From positions 310,001 through 374,000 of the forward strand of contig JAOEIQ010000002.1 in NCBI GenBank assembly GCA_026162565.1: 64,000 nt of DNA. Reading direction: 5' to 3'. The stretch comes from Flavobacteriaceae bacterium NBU2973. GTDB taxonomy: Bacteria > Bacteroidota > Bacteroidia > Flavobacteriales > Flavobacteriaceae. A program made the translations under genes and the position numbers. Shown here one piece after another: positions 23,670 to 32,354 of this stretch. Under the pieces are notes generated by a model. It saw nothing but the letters and a program-made list of their open reading frames with translations. It had not been told where the DNA came from and made no database searches. Numbering within the stretch: position 1 is the stretch's first letter; each line of letters begins with the position of its first letter.

Positions 23670-25691
23670 TTACCAAATTTTAATACGTTCCTCTTCTGTT
23701 CTGTAGTTTACTTCCCCAGGTTTTACATTAAAAGCTTCATAAAACGGCGTGAAATTCATTAAAGGGCCATTTACACGCCAAATTGGGGGCGAATGTGGAT
23801 CTGTAGCTACATAATTACGTAAAAATTCATCACGTGTTTTTACGCGCCAAATATTAGCAATTGATAAAAAGAAACGTTGATCTGGTGTGTAACCACCAAT
23901 TTTTGTAGTGTCTTGTCCTTGTTCTGTCATTTTAAAAGCATCATAAGCAATAGCAATTCCGCCATTATCTGCTGTATTTTCACCAACGGTTAAAGCACCT
24001 TTTAAATGCACACTATCTAACACAGTAAAGGCATCATATTGTTCAATAATCTGGTTGGTTTTAGCTTTAAATTTTTTATAGTCATCATCTGTCCACCAAT
24101 TTTTAACATTGCCATCTTTATCGTATTGCGCACCTTGATCATCAAACGCATGTGTAAATTCATGACCAATTACCATACCTATACCTCCATAATTCACAGC
24201 ATCATCAGCAAATAAATCAAAATAAGGTGCTTGTAAAATACCAGCCGGAAATACAATTTCATTTAGCGATGGATTATAATAAGCTGTAACTGTAGAGGGT
24301 GTTGTTCCCCAGCGATCGCGATTTGGCGGTTTATGTAATTGGTTTAATTGGTATTGATAAGCATCTTTACGTAAGGCTACGACGTTTTCAAAAAACTTAT
24401 CGCGATCGATAGTAACATCGTATGTTCTCCAAACATCTGGATACCCAATTTTTTTATTAATAGCATAGAGTTTATCTTTTGCTTTTACTTTGGTGCTATC
24501 ACTCATCCAATCTAAATTATCAATACGCTTTTCTAATGCTTTTTGAAAATTATTTACCAAATCTAGAGCACGCTTTTTAGCATCTTCATTAAAATAGCGC
24601 TTAACATATAATTGTCCTAAAGCAAAGCCGATTTGTCTATCCACTCTCCTAACCATACGTTTAGTCCTCGATTGTTGAACAGACTGACCAGACAGTACTT
24701 TTGAATAGTTAAAAGCAGCATCCTGAAACGGTTTGCTTAAAATACCATCATGAGACCCTATTGAATTGGCTTTTAAATACAGTTTCCAATCTGATAAAGG
24801 AGTCGTCTCTAGCATACTATTCAACCTTTCATAATAGGCTGTTTGACCAACATCAACAGAATCTACCTCTGCTCCTAGCGTTTCTAACATCGATTGCCAA
24901 CCCATATTTTTTTGATTAGCGTCTAAATCGGAAACAGCAAGTTTGTTATAGTTATCCTTAATAACACGACGTTGGATTCGTGTTTTATGAGATTCGGCTA
25001 ATTGCTTTTCTATAGCATATACTGTTTCGGCATGAGCTTTTGCATCTGTATCACCAACTAATTCAAAAATGGTAGTTAAGTACGTTTTATAAGCATCTTG
25101 TATAGCTGTTACTGAAGCATCGTCTTTAAAATAATAATCGCGATCTGGTAAGCCCAATCCTGTTTGAGAAAAATGTAAAATATTAATCGTACTATCTTCT
25201 TGATCTGGAGAAATATAAGGACTAACTAAAGAGTAATCGCCAGATTTAATTTGCGTAGCCACAAAGTTCATTAAGGATGGTACATCTGAAATAGCATCTA
25301 TACGATCTAAAATAGGTTGAATAGGTTTGATACCACGATTATCAATGCTTAAAGTGTCCATACCAGAAGCAAAAAAATCACCTACTTTTTGCTCAATACT
25401 ACCTTTTGGATGTTCTTGTTGAGAAACCTCTTCTAAAATATTTTTTAATAATTCTTGCTGCGGAATGTTTAAAAATCGGTAAGCTCCTACTCCAACCTGA
25501 TCATCAGCGATAACAGCATTATCCATCCATGTTTTATTAACATGGCTAAAAAAATCGTCACCAGGTTTTATAGTTGGATCGATTCCATCAAAAACTACAG
25601 GTTCAGGATTATTGTTGTTTGCAGTATCTGAATCTTTTTTACAAGATGCCACTAAAAAAAGTACTAGAAGAAAAAAATGGTAAGGCTTCAT
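23670..25691 (-). CDS. M13 family (neprilysin/PepO-like) zinc metallopeptidase, lipoprotein
   Basis: A zinc endopeptidase of the M13 family, cleaving short peptides outside the cytoplasmic membrane. The N-terminus MKPYHFFLLVLFLVASCKKD is a lipoprotein signal; the frame is open to 25715 but ATG 25691 fits the signal and is preferred. Catalytic motifs: VIGHEFTHAFDDQGAQYD (HExxH) and GENTADNGGIAIAY (ExxAD-type glutamate ligand). The substrate-binding NPSLNEIVFPAGILQAPYF and C-terminal NGPLMNFTPFYEAF are also present; the protein ends in IKIW, equivalent to the family C-terminal CxVW. Length 673 is standard. It is single, separated from marR by about 150 bases. Confidence 0.92.
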   Translation of the reverse strand: MKPYHFFLLVLFLVASCKKDSDTANNNNPEPVVFDGIDPTIKPGDDFFSHVNKTWMDNAVIADDQVGVGAYRFLNIPQQELLKNILEEVSQQEHPKGSIEQKVGDFFASGMDTLSIDNRGIKPIQPILDRIDAISDVPSLMNFVATQIKSGDYSLVSPYISPDQEDSTINILHFSQTGLGLPDRDYYFKDDASVTAIQDAYKTYLTTIFELVGDTDAKAHAETVYAIEKQLAESHKTRIQRRVIKDNYNKLAVSDLDANQKNMGWQSMLETLGAEVDSVDVGQTAYYERLNSMLETTPLSDWKLYLKANSIGSHDGILSKPFQDAAFNYSKVLSGQSVQQSRTKRMVRRVDRQIGFALGQLYVKRYFNEDAKKRALDLVNNFQKALEKRIDNLDWMSDSTKVKAKDKLYAINKKIGYPDVWRTYDVTIDRDKFFENVVALRKDAYQYQLNQLHKPPNRDRWGTTPSTVTAYYNPSLNEIVFPAGILQAPYFDLFADDAVNYGGIGMVIGHEFTHAFDDQGAQYDKDGNVKNWWTDDDYKKFKAKTNQIIEQYDAFTVLDSVHLKGALTVGENTADNGGIAIAYDAFKMTEQGQDTTKIGGYTPDQRFFLSIANIWRVKTRDEFLRNYVATDPHSPPIWRVNGPLMNFTPFYEAFNVKPGEVNYRTEEERIKIW

Positions 25692-25947
25692 ATTATTAAG
25701 GTGTTGGTTCCTCAAATATAAAGATTTAAAGAGCTCACTCCTTTTAAAATTGTGTTAAGACAAAAATTAAACCAATAAGGTACATAAGTAAAATAATCGA
25801 AGTCCTTTACAGTAAATTGTATGTTTTAAGTTAAAATTTGTCCATTTCATACTTTTTATTCAAAAAGCAATAGCTCTATAGTAGTAATTTTTGTGCTTAA
25901 ACTTTAAAAGTTAATAAATCAGTCATTAAACAAATAATTTTAATAGT

Positions 25948-27408
25948 ATGAAAAAAATAGTTTTAGCATTAGCTATATTCGTAACGTTTCAAGCCTATTC
26001 ACAAACAAAATCCATTTTTCGCTATGCTTGCGATGGTAATATTGAAAAGGTGGACTCTTTATTACAAACGGTGGATATAAATACAAAGAGTGAGAACAAT
26101 TCTAATTTATTACATTTTGCCACTTATTGTAAACAAGAAAAACTTTTCGATATTCTAATAGAGAAAGGAATTGACATTAATGCGAAAAATAACTTTGGAG
26201 ATACGCCTCTAATGTATGCTGTTTTAAGAAGAGATGTTAAAACAACAAAAAAGCTATTACAAAAAGGTGCTGAAGTAAATACTATAAATAAAGACACTTT
26301 AACGCCTTTGTTTAATGCTGTGCAATCTGATAATAAAGAACTTGTAAATCTTCTTTTAAATGCGAATGCCGATGTTAATTTAGGTACTTCACTACTCCAC
26401 AAAGCCGTATTAAATAATAGTTTAGAGGTTTTAAAAAAACTAATTACTACTACAAAAGACATTGAAATTAAAAACGATTATGGCAACACGCCTCTAGCAT
26501 TAGCAATAAGAGAAAACAATCCAGAAATAGCCGAATTTTTAATTACTCAAGGTGCTGACATAAAAAATGTGCCTAAATACGAACTAAAGGGCTCTTATTT
26601 AGGTCAAAAAATACCAGACAGTATACCATTATTGTTTGCTAAAGGTTTTATTAGTACTGAAAACTTTGTGCATAGCCCAACGTTTTCATCAGATGGTAAT
26701 GAGATGTATTATACTGTTGAATCTTGGCGTTATCATGCAGGAACTATATTTGTAACTAAACAAGAAAATGGTGTTTGGTCGCAACCAAAACCTGAAATGA
26801 TTGATGGCGATTATAGAGAAATAGATCCCTTTTTATCATCCGATAATAATACCATGTATTATTGTACAGATAGACCTTTAGTTGAAGGAGATTCTACTCG
26901 TAACAATTGCGATATGTGGATGCTAAAAAGGGAGCAAAACTCATGGAGTAAACCAATACATCTTGGTAATAAGGTAAATAATGTAGAGCATCATGATTGG
27001 TTTCCAACAGTATCTAGTGATAGAACATTATATTATTCTACTGGACCAAATCGGTCCAGTAATATTGTACTTTCCCAATTAAAAAATGGCATCTATCAAG
27101 AGCCTTCAGATTTAGGAACAGCAATTAATTCTGAAAGTAGAGATTATGACCCAACCATAGCACCTGATAAAAGTTTTATAATTTTTTCGTCCAATAGACC
27201 AGGTGGATTTGGATCTGTAGATTTATACATAAGCTTCAAGGATGAATCAAATAATTGGACTAAAGCTAAAAATATGGGATCTGTTATTAATACAAAAGAA
27301 ATTGAGTTTGCTCCTAGAATATCTCCTGATGGAAAATTTTTATTTTTTAACAGAGGAGCAAGTATTTTCTGGGTGTCTATGCAAAGCGTTTATAAATTAA
27401 AAGATTAA
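25948..27408 (+). CDS. Secreted ankyrin-repeat and PD40 beta-propeller protein
   Basis: Signal peptide MKKIVLALAIFVTFQAYSQ. Residues ~25-210 carry five to six ankyrin repeats (LIEKGIDINAKNNFGDTPLM; LLQKGAEVNTINKDTLTPLF; NDYGNTPLALAIRENN). Residues ~225-480 carry PD40/WD40-like strands (SPTFSSDGNEMYYTVESW; DPFLSSDNNTMYYCTDRP; DPTIAPDKSFIIFSSNRPGG). Both are protein-interaction folds, and such PD40 modules are found in OmpA-linked flavobacterial proteins. The histidine kinase gene begins 35 bases after the stop, so it may be part of the same signalling operon, for instance as a periplasmic sensing partner. That link is inference. Confidence 0.78.
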   Translation: MKKIVLALAIFVTFQAYSQTKSIFRYACDGNIEKVDSLLQTVDINTKSENNSNLLHFATYCKQEKLFDILIEKGIDINAKNNFGDTPLMYAVLRRDVKTTKKLLQKGAEVNTINKDTLTPLFNAVQSDNKELVNLLLNANADVNLGTSLLHKAVLNNSLEVLKKLITTTKDIEIKNDYGNTPLALAIRENNPEIAEFLITQGADIKNVPKYELKGSYLGQKIPDSIPLLFAKGFISTENFVHSPTFSSDGNEMYYTVESWRYHAGTIFVTKQENGVWSQPKPEMIDGDYREIDPFLSSDNNTMYYCTDRPLVEGDSTRNNCDMWMLKREQNSWSKPIHLGNKVNNVEHHDWFPTVSSDRTLYYSTGPNRSSNIVLSQLKNGIYQEPSDLGTAINSESRDYDPTIAPDKSFIIFSSNRPGGFGSVDLYISFKDESNNWTKAKNMGSVINTKEIEFAPRISPDGKFLFFNRGASIFWVSMQSVYKLKD

Positions 27409-27442
27409 TGTTTTTATAATACATTAGCGAAAAATCAAGCTC

Positions 27443-28492
27443 GTGAAGAATAAATCAAGTTATATATGGCACATAGTGGTAGCAGCAATTGTTATTACCT
27501 TACTCGCAAATATTGGTTTATTTAATCATTTTCATAAGCTCCATACCATGCAAGATCCAACTCCAGAAAGTTTAGAGCAATACTATTTTACTGTTAGAAT
27601 TGGTTCGGTTGGAGTAGTTAGCGAGTTATTAATGCTAATTATTTTTGCCTTTTTTAATTATTCATGGAAAGATAAACTATTTAGTAAAAATAATATAGTA
27701 CTAATAATAGTGAGCAATGTAATAATACTATCTATTTTTATTGCCTTGGATATGGTAATTTTTAAATATGTAGTTAAAACACATCCAAATTTAGTGCTTA
27801 ATTGGTTTTACTTAAAAGATTACTTAATTAATCATTCTTTGGTTTTAACTATTGCCATCGTTGCTCCTTACATGCTATTAAAAATGGAAAAGACTAGAGA
27901 AATGGAACTGAATGTTTTACAACTAAAAGAGGAAAAGTCCGTAGCAGAACTATCTGCTTTAAAAGAGCAGATTAGTCCACATTTCTTCTTTAATACATTA
28001 AGTACTTTAAGCACCATTGTACGAAAAGATAGTAAGGAGGCTAGTCTCGAATTTATTGATGATATTTCGAGTACCTATCGTTATTCGCTATCCTCTACAA
28101 AAAAAGATTTAGTAACACTAAAAGAAGAGCTAGATTTTATAAAATCGTATGCAGATTTACTACAAAAACGTTTTGGAAAAAAGCTGAAAATTCTATTAAA
28201 CGTTAGTGCAGATAATAATGAAGCTAATATACCTCCAATGTCAATACAACTACTAATAGAGAATGCTATACAACATAATGTTATTACAACAGAAAGACCC
28301 TTAAATATAAGTATTTATAATGAAGAAGAATTTATTTACGTTACAAATAGTTTGCACGAGAAAAAAGAAGTTGAAAGCTTTGGTATTGGACTTATGAACC
28401 TAAATAATCGTTTTAAACTTATTGCTAATAAAGAAATTTATATTGAGAGAAAACATAACGAGTTTTTAGTTAAACTGCCACTTTTAAAATGA
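27443..28492 (+). CDS. LytS-type sensor histidine kinase (His_kinase/HATPase)
   Basis: Four or so N-terminal membrane segments (residues ~8-150) are followed by a short coiled coil and the LytS-type His_kinase domain with LKEQISPHFFFNTLSTLSTI (phosphoacceptor His in PHFFFN), then RYSLSSTKKDLVTLKEELDF and the ATPase domain with N-box IQLLIENAIQHN and FGIGLMNL. The start is GTG at 27443; no in-frame ATG is better. It overlaps the response regulator by 4 bases and likely phosphorylates it. Its signal is unknown. Confidence 0.88.
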   Translation: MKNKSSYIWHIVVAAIVITLLANIGLFNHFHKLHTMQDPTPESLEQYYFTVRIGSVGVVSELLMLIIFAFFNYSWKDKLFSKNNIVLIIVSNVIILSIFIALDMVIFKYVVKTHPNLVLNWFYLKDYLINHSLVLTIAIVAPYMLLKMEKTREMELNVLQLKEEKSVAELSALKEQISPHFFFNTLSTLSTIVRKDSKEASLEFIDDISSTYRYSLSSTKKDLVTLKEELDFIKSYADLLQKRFGKKLKILLNVSADNNEANIPPMSIQLLIENAIQHNVITTERPLNISIYNEEEFIYVTNSLHEKKEVESFGIGLMNLNNRFKLIANKEIYIERKHNEFLVKLPLLK

Positions 28493-29265
28493 ATGTAGTA
28501 ATTATTGAAGATGAAGCGAGTGTAGCACAGAATTTATGTGATTTATTATTAGAAATTAATCCGCAGATTACTGTTTTAGTTGTTCTAGAAACAATAAAAG
28601 ATAGCCTTAAGTGGTTTAAACAAAATACAGCACCTGATATTGCTTTTTTTGATATTAAAATTGCTGATGGAAGTTCGTTTGAAATTTTAGAAAAAACACC
28701 TTTAAACTTTCCAATAATTTTCACAACTGCTTATGATGAATATGCTCTAAAGGCCTTTAAATACAATAGTATTGACTATCTATTAAAACCAATAAATAAA
28801 TCTAAACTAGAAAAGGCTTTATCAAAATATCAAAACCTATACACTCAAGATAAAATAATTCTTGATAACAATTATAAGTTAATTGAGACTCTAAAAAAGA
28901 TAAAAGAGTCAACTCACAAAAACATATATAAAAGTTCTTATTTAGTGAATTATAGAAATCAATTAATCCCTATTGACGTCAATACTATTGCTTATTTTTA
29001 TTTGGAAAACAAAATGGTTTACTGTAAAACGATAGACAATAAAACTTATAAAATTTCAAAAACATTAGAAAAATTACAAATTGAACTAAATCCTGATCTT
29101 TTTTTTAGAGCGAACAGACAATTTGTAGTTTCAAGAATAGCTGTAAAATCGGCAACTTTGATTGCTAACAGAAAACTCAAAATTAACTTAAAGCCTGTAT
29201 CTTCAGTAGATGTTATTATAAGCAAATTAAAAGTTACTGATTTTAAAAATTGGTTTAAACACTAA
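28489..29265 (+). CDS. LytTR-family response regulator
   Basis: Receiver domain at residues 1-120: MNVVIIEDEASVAQ, phosphoacceptor Asp in PDIAFFDIKIADG, TAYDEYALKAFKYNSIDYLL and the conserved LLKPINK. A LytTR DNA-binding domain occupies residues ~155-258 (YRNQLIPIDVNTIAYFYLEN; FFRANRQFVVSRIAVKS). It forms a coupled pair with the upstream LytS kinase (ATGA overlap). Target genes are unknown; the next gene is convergent and separated by a terminator. Confidence 0.92.
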   Translation: MNVVIIEDEASVAQNLCDLLLEINPQITVLVVLETIKDSLKWFKQNTAPDIAFFDIKIADGSSFEILEKTPLNFPIIFTTAYDEYALKAFKYNSIDYLLKPINKSKLEKALSKYQNLYTQDKIILDNNYKLIETLKKIKESTHKNIYKSSYLVNYRNQLIPIDVNTIAYFYLENKMVYCKTIDNKTYKISKTLEKLQIELNPDLFFRANRQFVVSRIAVKSATLIANRKLKINLKPVSSVDVIISKLKVTDFKNWFKH

Positions 29266-29314
29266 AGTCCATTTAAAAAATAGTGAGTACTAACCTAACA
29301 TCTTTTCAAAAAAT

Positions 29315-29349
29315 ATAAAAAACCACTTCAAAAATTGAAGTGGTTTTTC
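29315..29349. terminator. Bidirectional intrinsic terminator
   Basis: AACCACTTCAA (29321-29331) pairs with TTGAAGTGGTT (29335-29345) around AAA, with Ts after it on the plus strand and As before it, so it works both ways. It lies between the LytTR gene and the convergent 29379 gene. Confidence 0.85.
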
Positions 29350-29378
29350 AAATTACACTGTTTAATTAGGGGATTTTT

Positions 29379-29978
29379 TTATTTTGAATTACAACTACTA
29401 AAGTCAAGTATAATATCCTTTTTGGCTACTAATAAATTACCTTCTTTTTGTAATTTCAAAATTCTAGAAGGATCACTTTTTTTAGCAATTTGTCTGCGAC
29501 ATCTTTTAGTAAGCAACGGATCATCATCAAAAAGAAAACTAGCTATTTCATAAGTTTCTTTGGACGGTTCAGTTATTCTAGGAAATAATTGCTGTAATTG
29601 GTTGTAGCGTCTATCGTTTCCTGGCAAAAAAGTATAAATTGTATACTGTCCGTTTTCATCTGTCTTAATAGAAGCGTTATGGTATACATATTTTTCACCA
29701 TTATCTTTTCTAACATCAAAGTCACCAAACTCATTAGCTTGCTCAATATATAAAACAACATCACTAGCTGGAGTTACACCATCACTTTTATATATCGTTC
29801 CAGAAATTTTAATCTTATTGTCTTTTGACTCATAATCAGGAATAGTAGCAACATTAGTTAGATCTTGCTGTGTATAACCAGAAAATGATAAATCATTAGT
29901 TACAGAAGTTTGTGCACTTAAAGCATACGTAGAGATTAATAGTACACAAAATGATAGGATTAGTTTAAAATTTTTCAT
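29379..29978 (-). CDS. Secreted intradiol-dioxygenase-like beta-sandwich protein
   Basis: Signal peptide ends near ALSAQ. The core ISGTIYKSDGVTPASDVVLY followed by IKTDENGQYTIYTFLPG resembles the intradiol ring-cleavage dioxygenase C-terminal fold or a carboxypeptidase-regulatory-like domain. The iron-binding PaHIH region expected after the proline-glycine turn is not present; the corresponding stretch reads RITEPSKETYEIASFLFDDD. It is therefore probably a structural relative and not an active dioxygenase. It ends with a Cys near the C-terminus. Function unknown. Confidence 0.55.
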   Translation of the reverse strand: MKNFKLILSFCVLLISTYALSAQTSVTNDLSFSGYTQQDLTNVATIPDYESKDNKIKISGTIYKSDGVTPASDVVLYIEQANEFGDFDVRKDNGEKYVYHNASIKTDENGQYTIYTFLPGNDRRYNQLQQLFPRITEPSKETYEIASFLFDDDPLLTKRCRRQIAKKSDPSRILKLQKEGNLLVAKKDIILDFSSCNSK

Positions 29979-30286
29979 GGGGCTAAACTTTTAAGTTTTC
30001 CAAAATTCATTGATTTTAAGCTAATTCTATTTTTTTTAGTACGAAATGCATCTTTTTTTGATTAACCGTAAAAACCTGCAAATAATTACGATAAAATGAT
30101 AGTTTTTCATCAAAAAATATAGATGGTATTCTATAAAATTCAATTGAAAAATCAGTTATAAAAGCGATATGTTTTTAAACGAATATATCTGCTTTTAATC
30201 TATATTTTAAACACTTAATCCGATATTTTTGCATTTCAAAGTGAAAAATAATTTGTAAAATTCCTTGTTTTTGTGAAATATTTATA
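29979..30286. other. Intergenic region with no recognised feature
   Basis: About 300 AT-rich bases lie between two divergent genes. Apart from the -7 box at its right end I see no ORF, hairpin terminator or repeat. Promoters for both neighbours must lie here. Confidence 0.5.
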
Positions 30287-30294
30287 TAGATTTG
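30287..30294 (+). promoter_or_regulatory. Bacteroidota -7 promoter box (TAGATTTG)
   Basis: TAGATTTG matches TAnnTTTG and lies 30 bases upstream of the ATG at 30325. It overlaps the alternative TTG at 30292, ruling that codon out as the start. Confidence 0.5.
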
Positions 30295-30324
30295 CTTTAC
30301 CTAGATAAAACTAAAACCTACAAA

Positions 30325-30777
30325 ATGAGAACCAAATCTACCCTACTTGTTGTTATGTTCCTTTGCGCAATTAGTCTGACTTTTGCTCAAAAAAATAAGA
30401 AAGCAATGAGTATTATTACTGGAAAAGTTAGTATCAAACAATACCATAGTTTTGAAGAATTAGATAAGATGCCCAAAGGTAAATTACTTGATTTATATAT
30501 AGAACGTATTGAAGTCATAGTAAATATCTTGCCAAATATAGCTTTTGCTACAAAACCAGGTATTACTATGACAGATCTTGGAATTCCTGAAACGAAAGAA
30601 AATATTAAAGCGCTAGAAAATAATCGTGAAGCATCAGTTGAGTATTTTGATAGTACAGTAGAGTTTCAAAGGACTATACTGCCCTATTCTGATTCTCGAG
30701 ATTTGATATCTGCTATACTATTTTATGAAGACACTTTAAAATCATTACACACTTATAACGATTTTAAATCAGATTAA
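30325..30777 (+). CDS. Small secreted protein of unknown function
   Basis: No known family recognised. Signal peptide MRTKSTLLVVMFLCAISLTFAQ, then a helical body of about 125 residues with HSFEELDKMPKGKLLDLYIE, VIVNILPNIAFATKPGITMT and FQRTILPYSDSRDLISAILF. No cysteines or catalytic motif are seen in the mature part. A -7 box is just upstream and an intrinsic terminator just downstream, so it is a self-contained monocistronic gene, probably periplasmic. Confidence 0.65.
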   Translation: MRTKSTLLVVMFLCAISLTFAQKNKKAMSIITGKVSIKQYHSFEELDKMPKGKLLDLYIERIEVIVNILPNIAFATKPGITMTDLGIPETKENIKALENNREASVEYFDSTVEFQRTILPYSDSRDLISAILFYEDTLKSLHTYNDFKSD

Positions 30778-30802
30778 TAATCAACTAACTAAAACTAATG
30801 TA

Positions 30803-30835
30803 GCCTTAACCTAACAGTTAAGGCTTTTTTATTTT
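30803..30835 (+). terminator. Intrinsic terminator
   Basis: GCCTTAAC (30803-30810) pairs perfectly with GTTAAGGC (30817-30824) around CTAACA, followed by six Ts and further T-rich sequence. It ends the 30325 gene. Confidence 0.9.
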
Positions 30836-30924
30836 CCCATATGTCGTAAAACTATTTTTATCAGAATAATCTTACTTTTTATTGTAATTCAACGATAATA
30901 TTTGCGTTTCATAACTATATATTA

Positions 30925-30932
30925 TATGTTTG
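30925..30932 (+). promoter_or_regulatory. Bacteroidota -7 promoter box (TATGTTTG) for the surface-protein cluster
   Basis: TATGTTTG matches TAnnTTTG and lies 47 bases upstream of the ATG at 30980. It could drive the run of plus-strand genes from 30980, whose intergenic spacings are small up to 45469. Confidence 0.45.
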
Positions 30933-30979
30933 ATTTGTAGATACAATTACCCAATTAATCTAAAAAAACGTAACCTACT

Positions 30980-32284
30980 ATGAAAAAAATTACATTAGCT
31001 ACTCTATTCATTTTTATTACTTTATGTAGCTCTTCAGCACAGCAAGAAAAAGGTATTATTGGCTATAACAATTGGTTAAATCCTTGGACAGAATTTAGAC
31101 CTAATCAAACAGATTATGGAAAGCCGACTCAAATTATAAGTGGTAATATCACAAAAGACACGAGACTACTCAAAAGAGAGATATATTTATTAGTTGGAGA
31201 TGTGTTTGTAACGGATAGCACTACTCTAACTATCGAACCAGGAACAGTTATAATTGGTGATTTTGATACAAAAGCATCTTTGGTTGTAACCAATGGCTCT
31301 ACTCTATATGCACAAGGTACTAATACAGATCCTATAGTATTTACATCAAGTAAAAAAGTAAAAAAACCAGGAGACTGGGGAGGCATATTTGTTCTTGGTG
31401 ATGCGCCAACCAATCATTTTGGAAACATGTCCTCATTAGAATATGGTTTAAAACCCAAATCGAATACTGATATAAGTTATGGTGGTAAAAATCCTGATAG
31501 CTTTTCTGGTGTAATCTCTCATGTTAGAATTGAATATGCTGGAAAAAGAACAAAACGATATGGTTATTATAACGGTTTAACACTTGCTGGAGTTGGAAAA
31601 GAAACTGTAGTCGAAAATGTTATGGTTAGCTACTGTAAAGGAAACTCATTTGCAATTTTAGGAGGTAATTTATTATTAGACAAAATGGTGTCCTACAAAT
31701 CTCATATTAATGATTACAAATTTAATTATGGTACGCAATGTGAAATTATTAACTCATTAGCTATTAAATCACCATATATATCTGGTTCAGAAAAATCTAG
31801 ATGTTTAGTCATTTCAAATCATGACGATGTTGAAGACACAGATTTTAGTAATAATCAAACATTAGTTGAATCAGAAAACCTAACCCTTATAAACTTAAGT
31901 AATGATTTAGAATATGATATTAAAATTGGACTGGTAAACGAAGCCATTTTTGTTGATGAAGACTCTGCATTTTCAACTGATAAAAGTGTTATTTCTGGTT
32001 TTAATCCAGCTGTAATTTTAGATAGTAAAATTAAACTTAACAATAGTAATTTAGAGAACATTCAGTTTACTAGATCTTATTTTAATAACTGCAATGGTAA
32101 TATTTTTAAAGAAGGCATAACAAATAATGATGATTTAGAAAACTGGTATGGCAGTAGAGCATACAATAATGTCTATTCTAAAGGACAAGATTCAGAAACA
32201 TTTATTAATGCTAATGATGATAGACGACCGGATTTTAGATTAAAAATTAATGGAATTATTGCCTCAACAGATGATGATGACTAA
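30980..32284 (+). CDS. Secreted beta-helix-like surface protein
   Basis: Signal peptide MKKITLATLFIFITLCSSSAQ. The body shows repeated short strands: TTLTIEPGTVIIGDFDTKAS, LVVTNGSTLYAQGTNTDPIV, FTSSKKVKKPGDWGGIFVLG and SHVRIEYAGKRTKRYGYYNG. These look like rungs of a right-handed beta helix, of the kind found in large flavobacterial surface proteins (EPGTvI...G...L.aqGt...PI.FTs). No T9SS C-terminal domain is evident; the end is acidic (STDDDD). It opens the surface cluster and may be co-transcribed with the next gene, 70 bases on. Confidence 0.7.
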   Translation: MKKITLATLFIFITLCSSSAQQEKGIIGYNNWLNPWTEFRPNQTDYGKPTQIISGNITKDTRLLKREIYLLVGDVFVTDSTTLTIEPGTVIIGDFDTKASLVVTNGSTLYAQGTNTDPIVFTSSKKVKKPGDWGGIFVLGDAPTNHFGNMSSLEYGLKPKSNTDISYGGKNPDSFSGVISHVRIEYAGKRTKRYGYYNGLTLAGVGKETVVENVMVSYCKGNSFAILGGNLLLDKMVSYKSHINDYKFNYGTQCEIINSLAIKSPYISGSEKSRCLVISNHDDVEDTDFSNNQTLVESENLTLINLSNDLEYDIKIGLVNEAIFVDEDSAFSTDKSVISGFNPAVILDSKIKLNNSNLENIQFTRSYFNNCNGNIFKEGITNNDDLENWYGSRAYNNVYSKGQDSETFINANDDRRPDFRLKINGIIASTDDDD

Positions 32285-32354
32285 AACCCCAAATTAAACC
32301 CAAATAGAACGTAACCTAAATATAAACTTATAGACTAAAATTACTCAAACTTCA

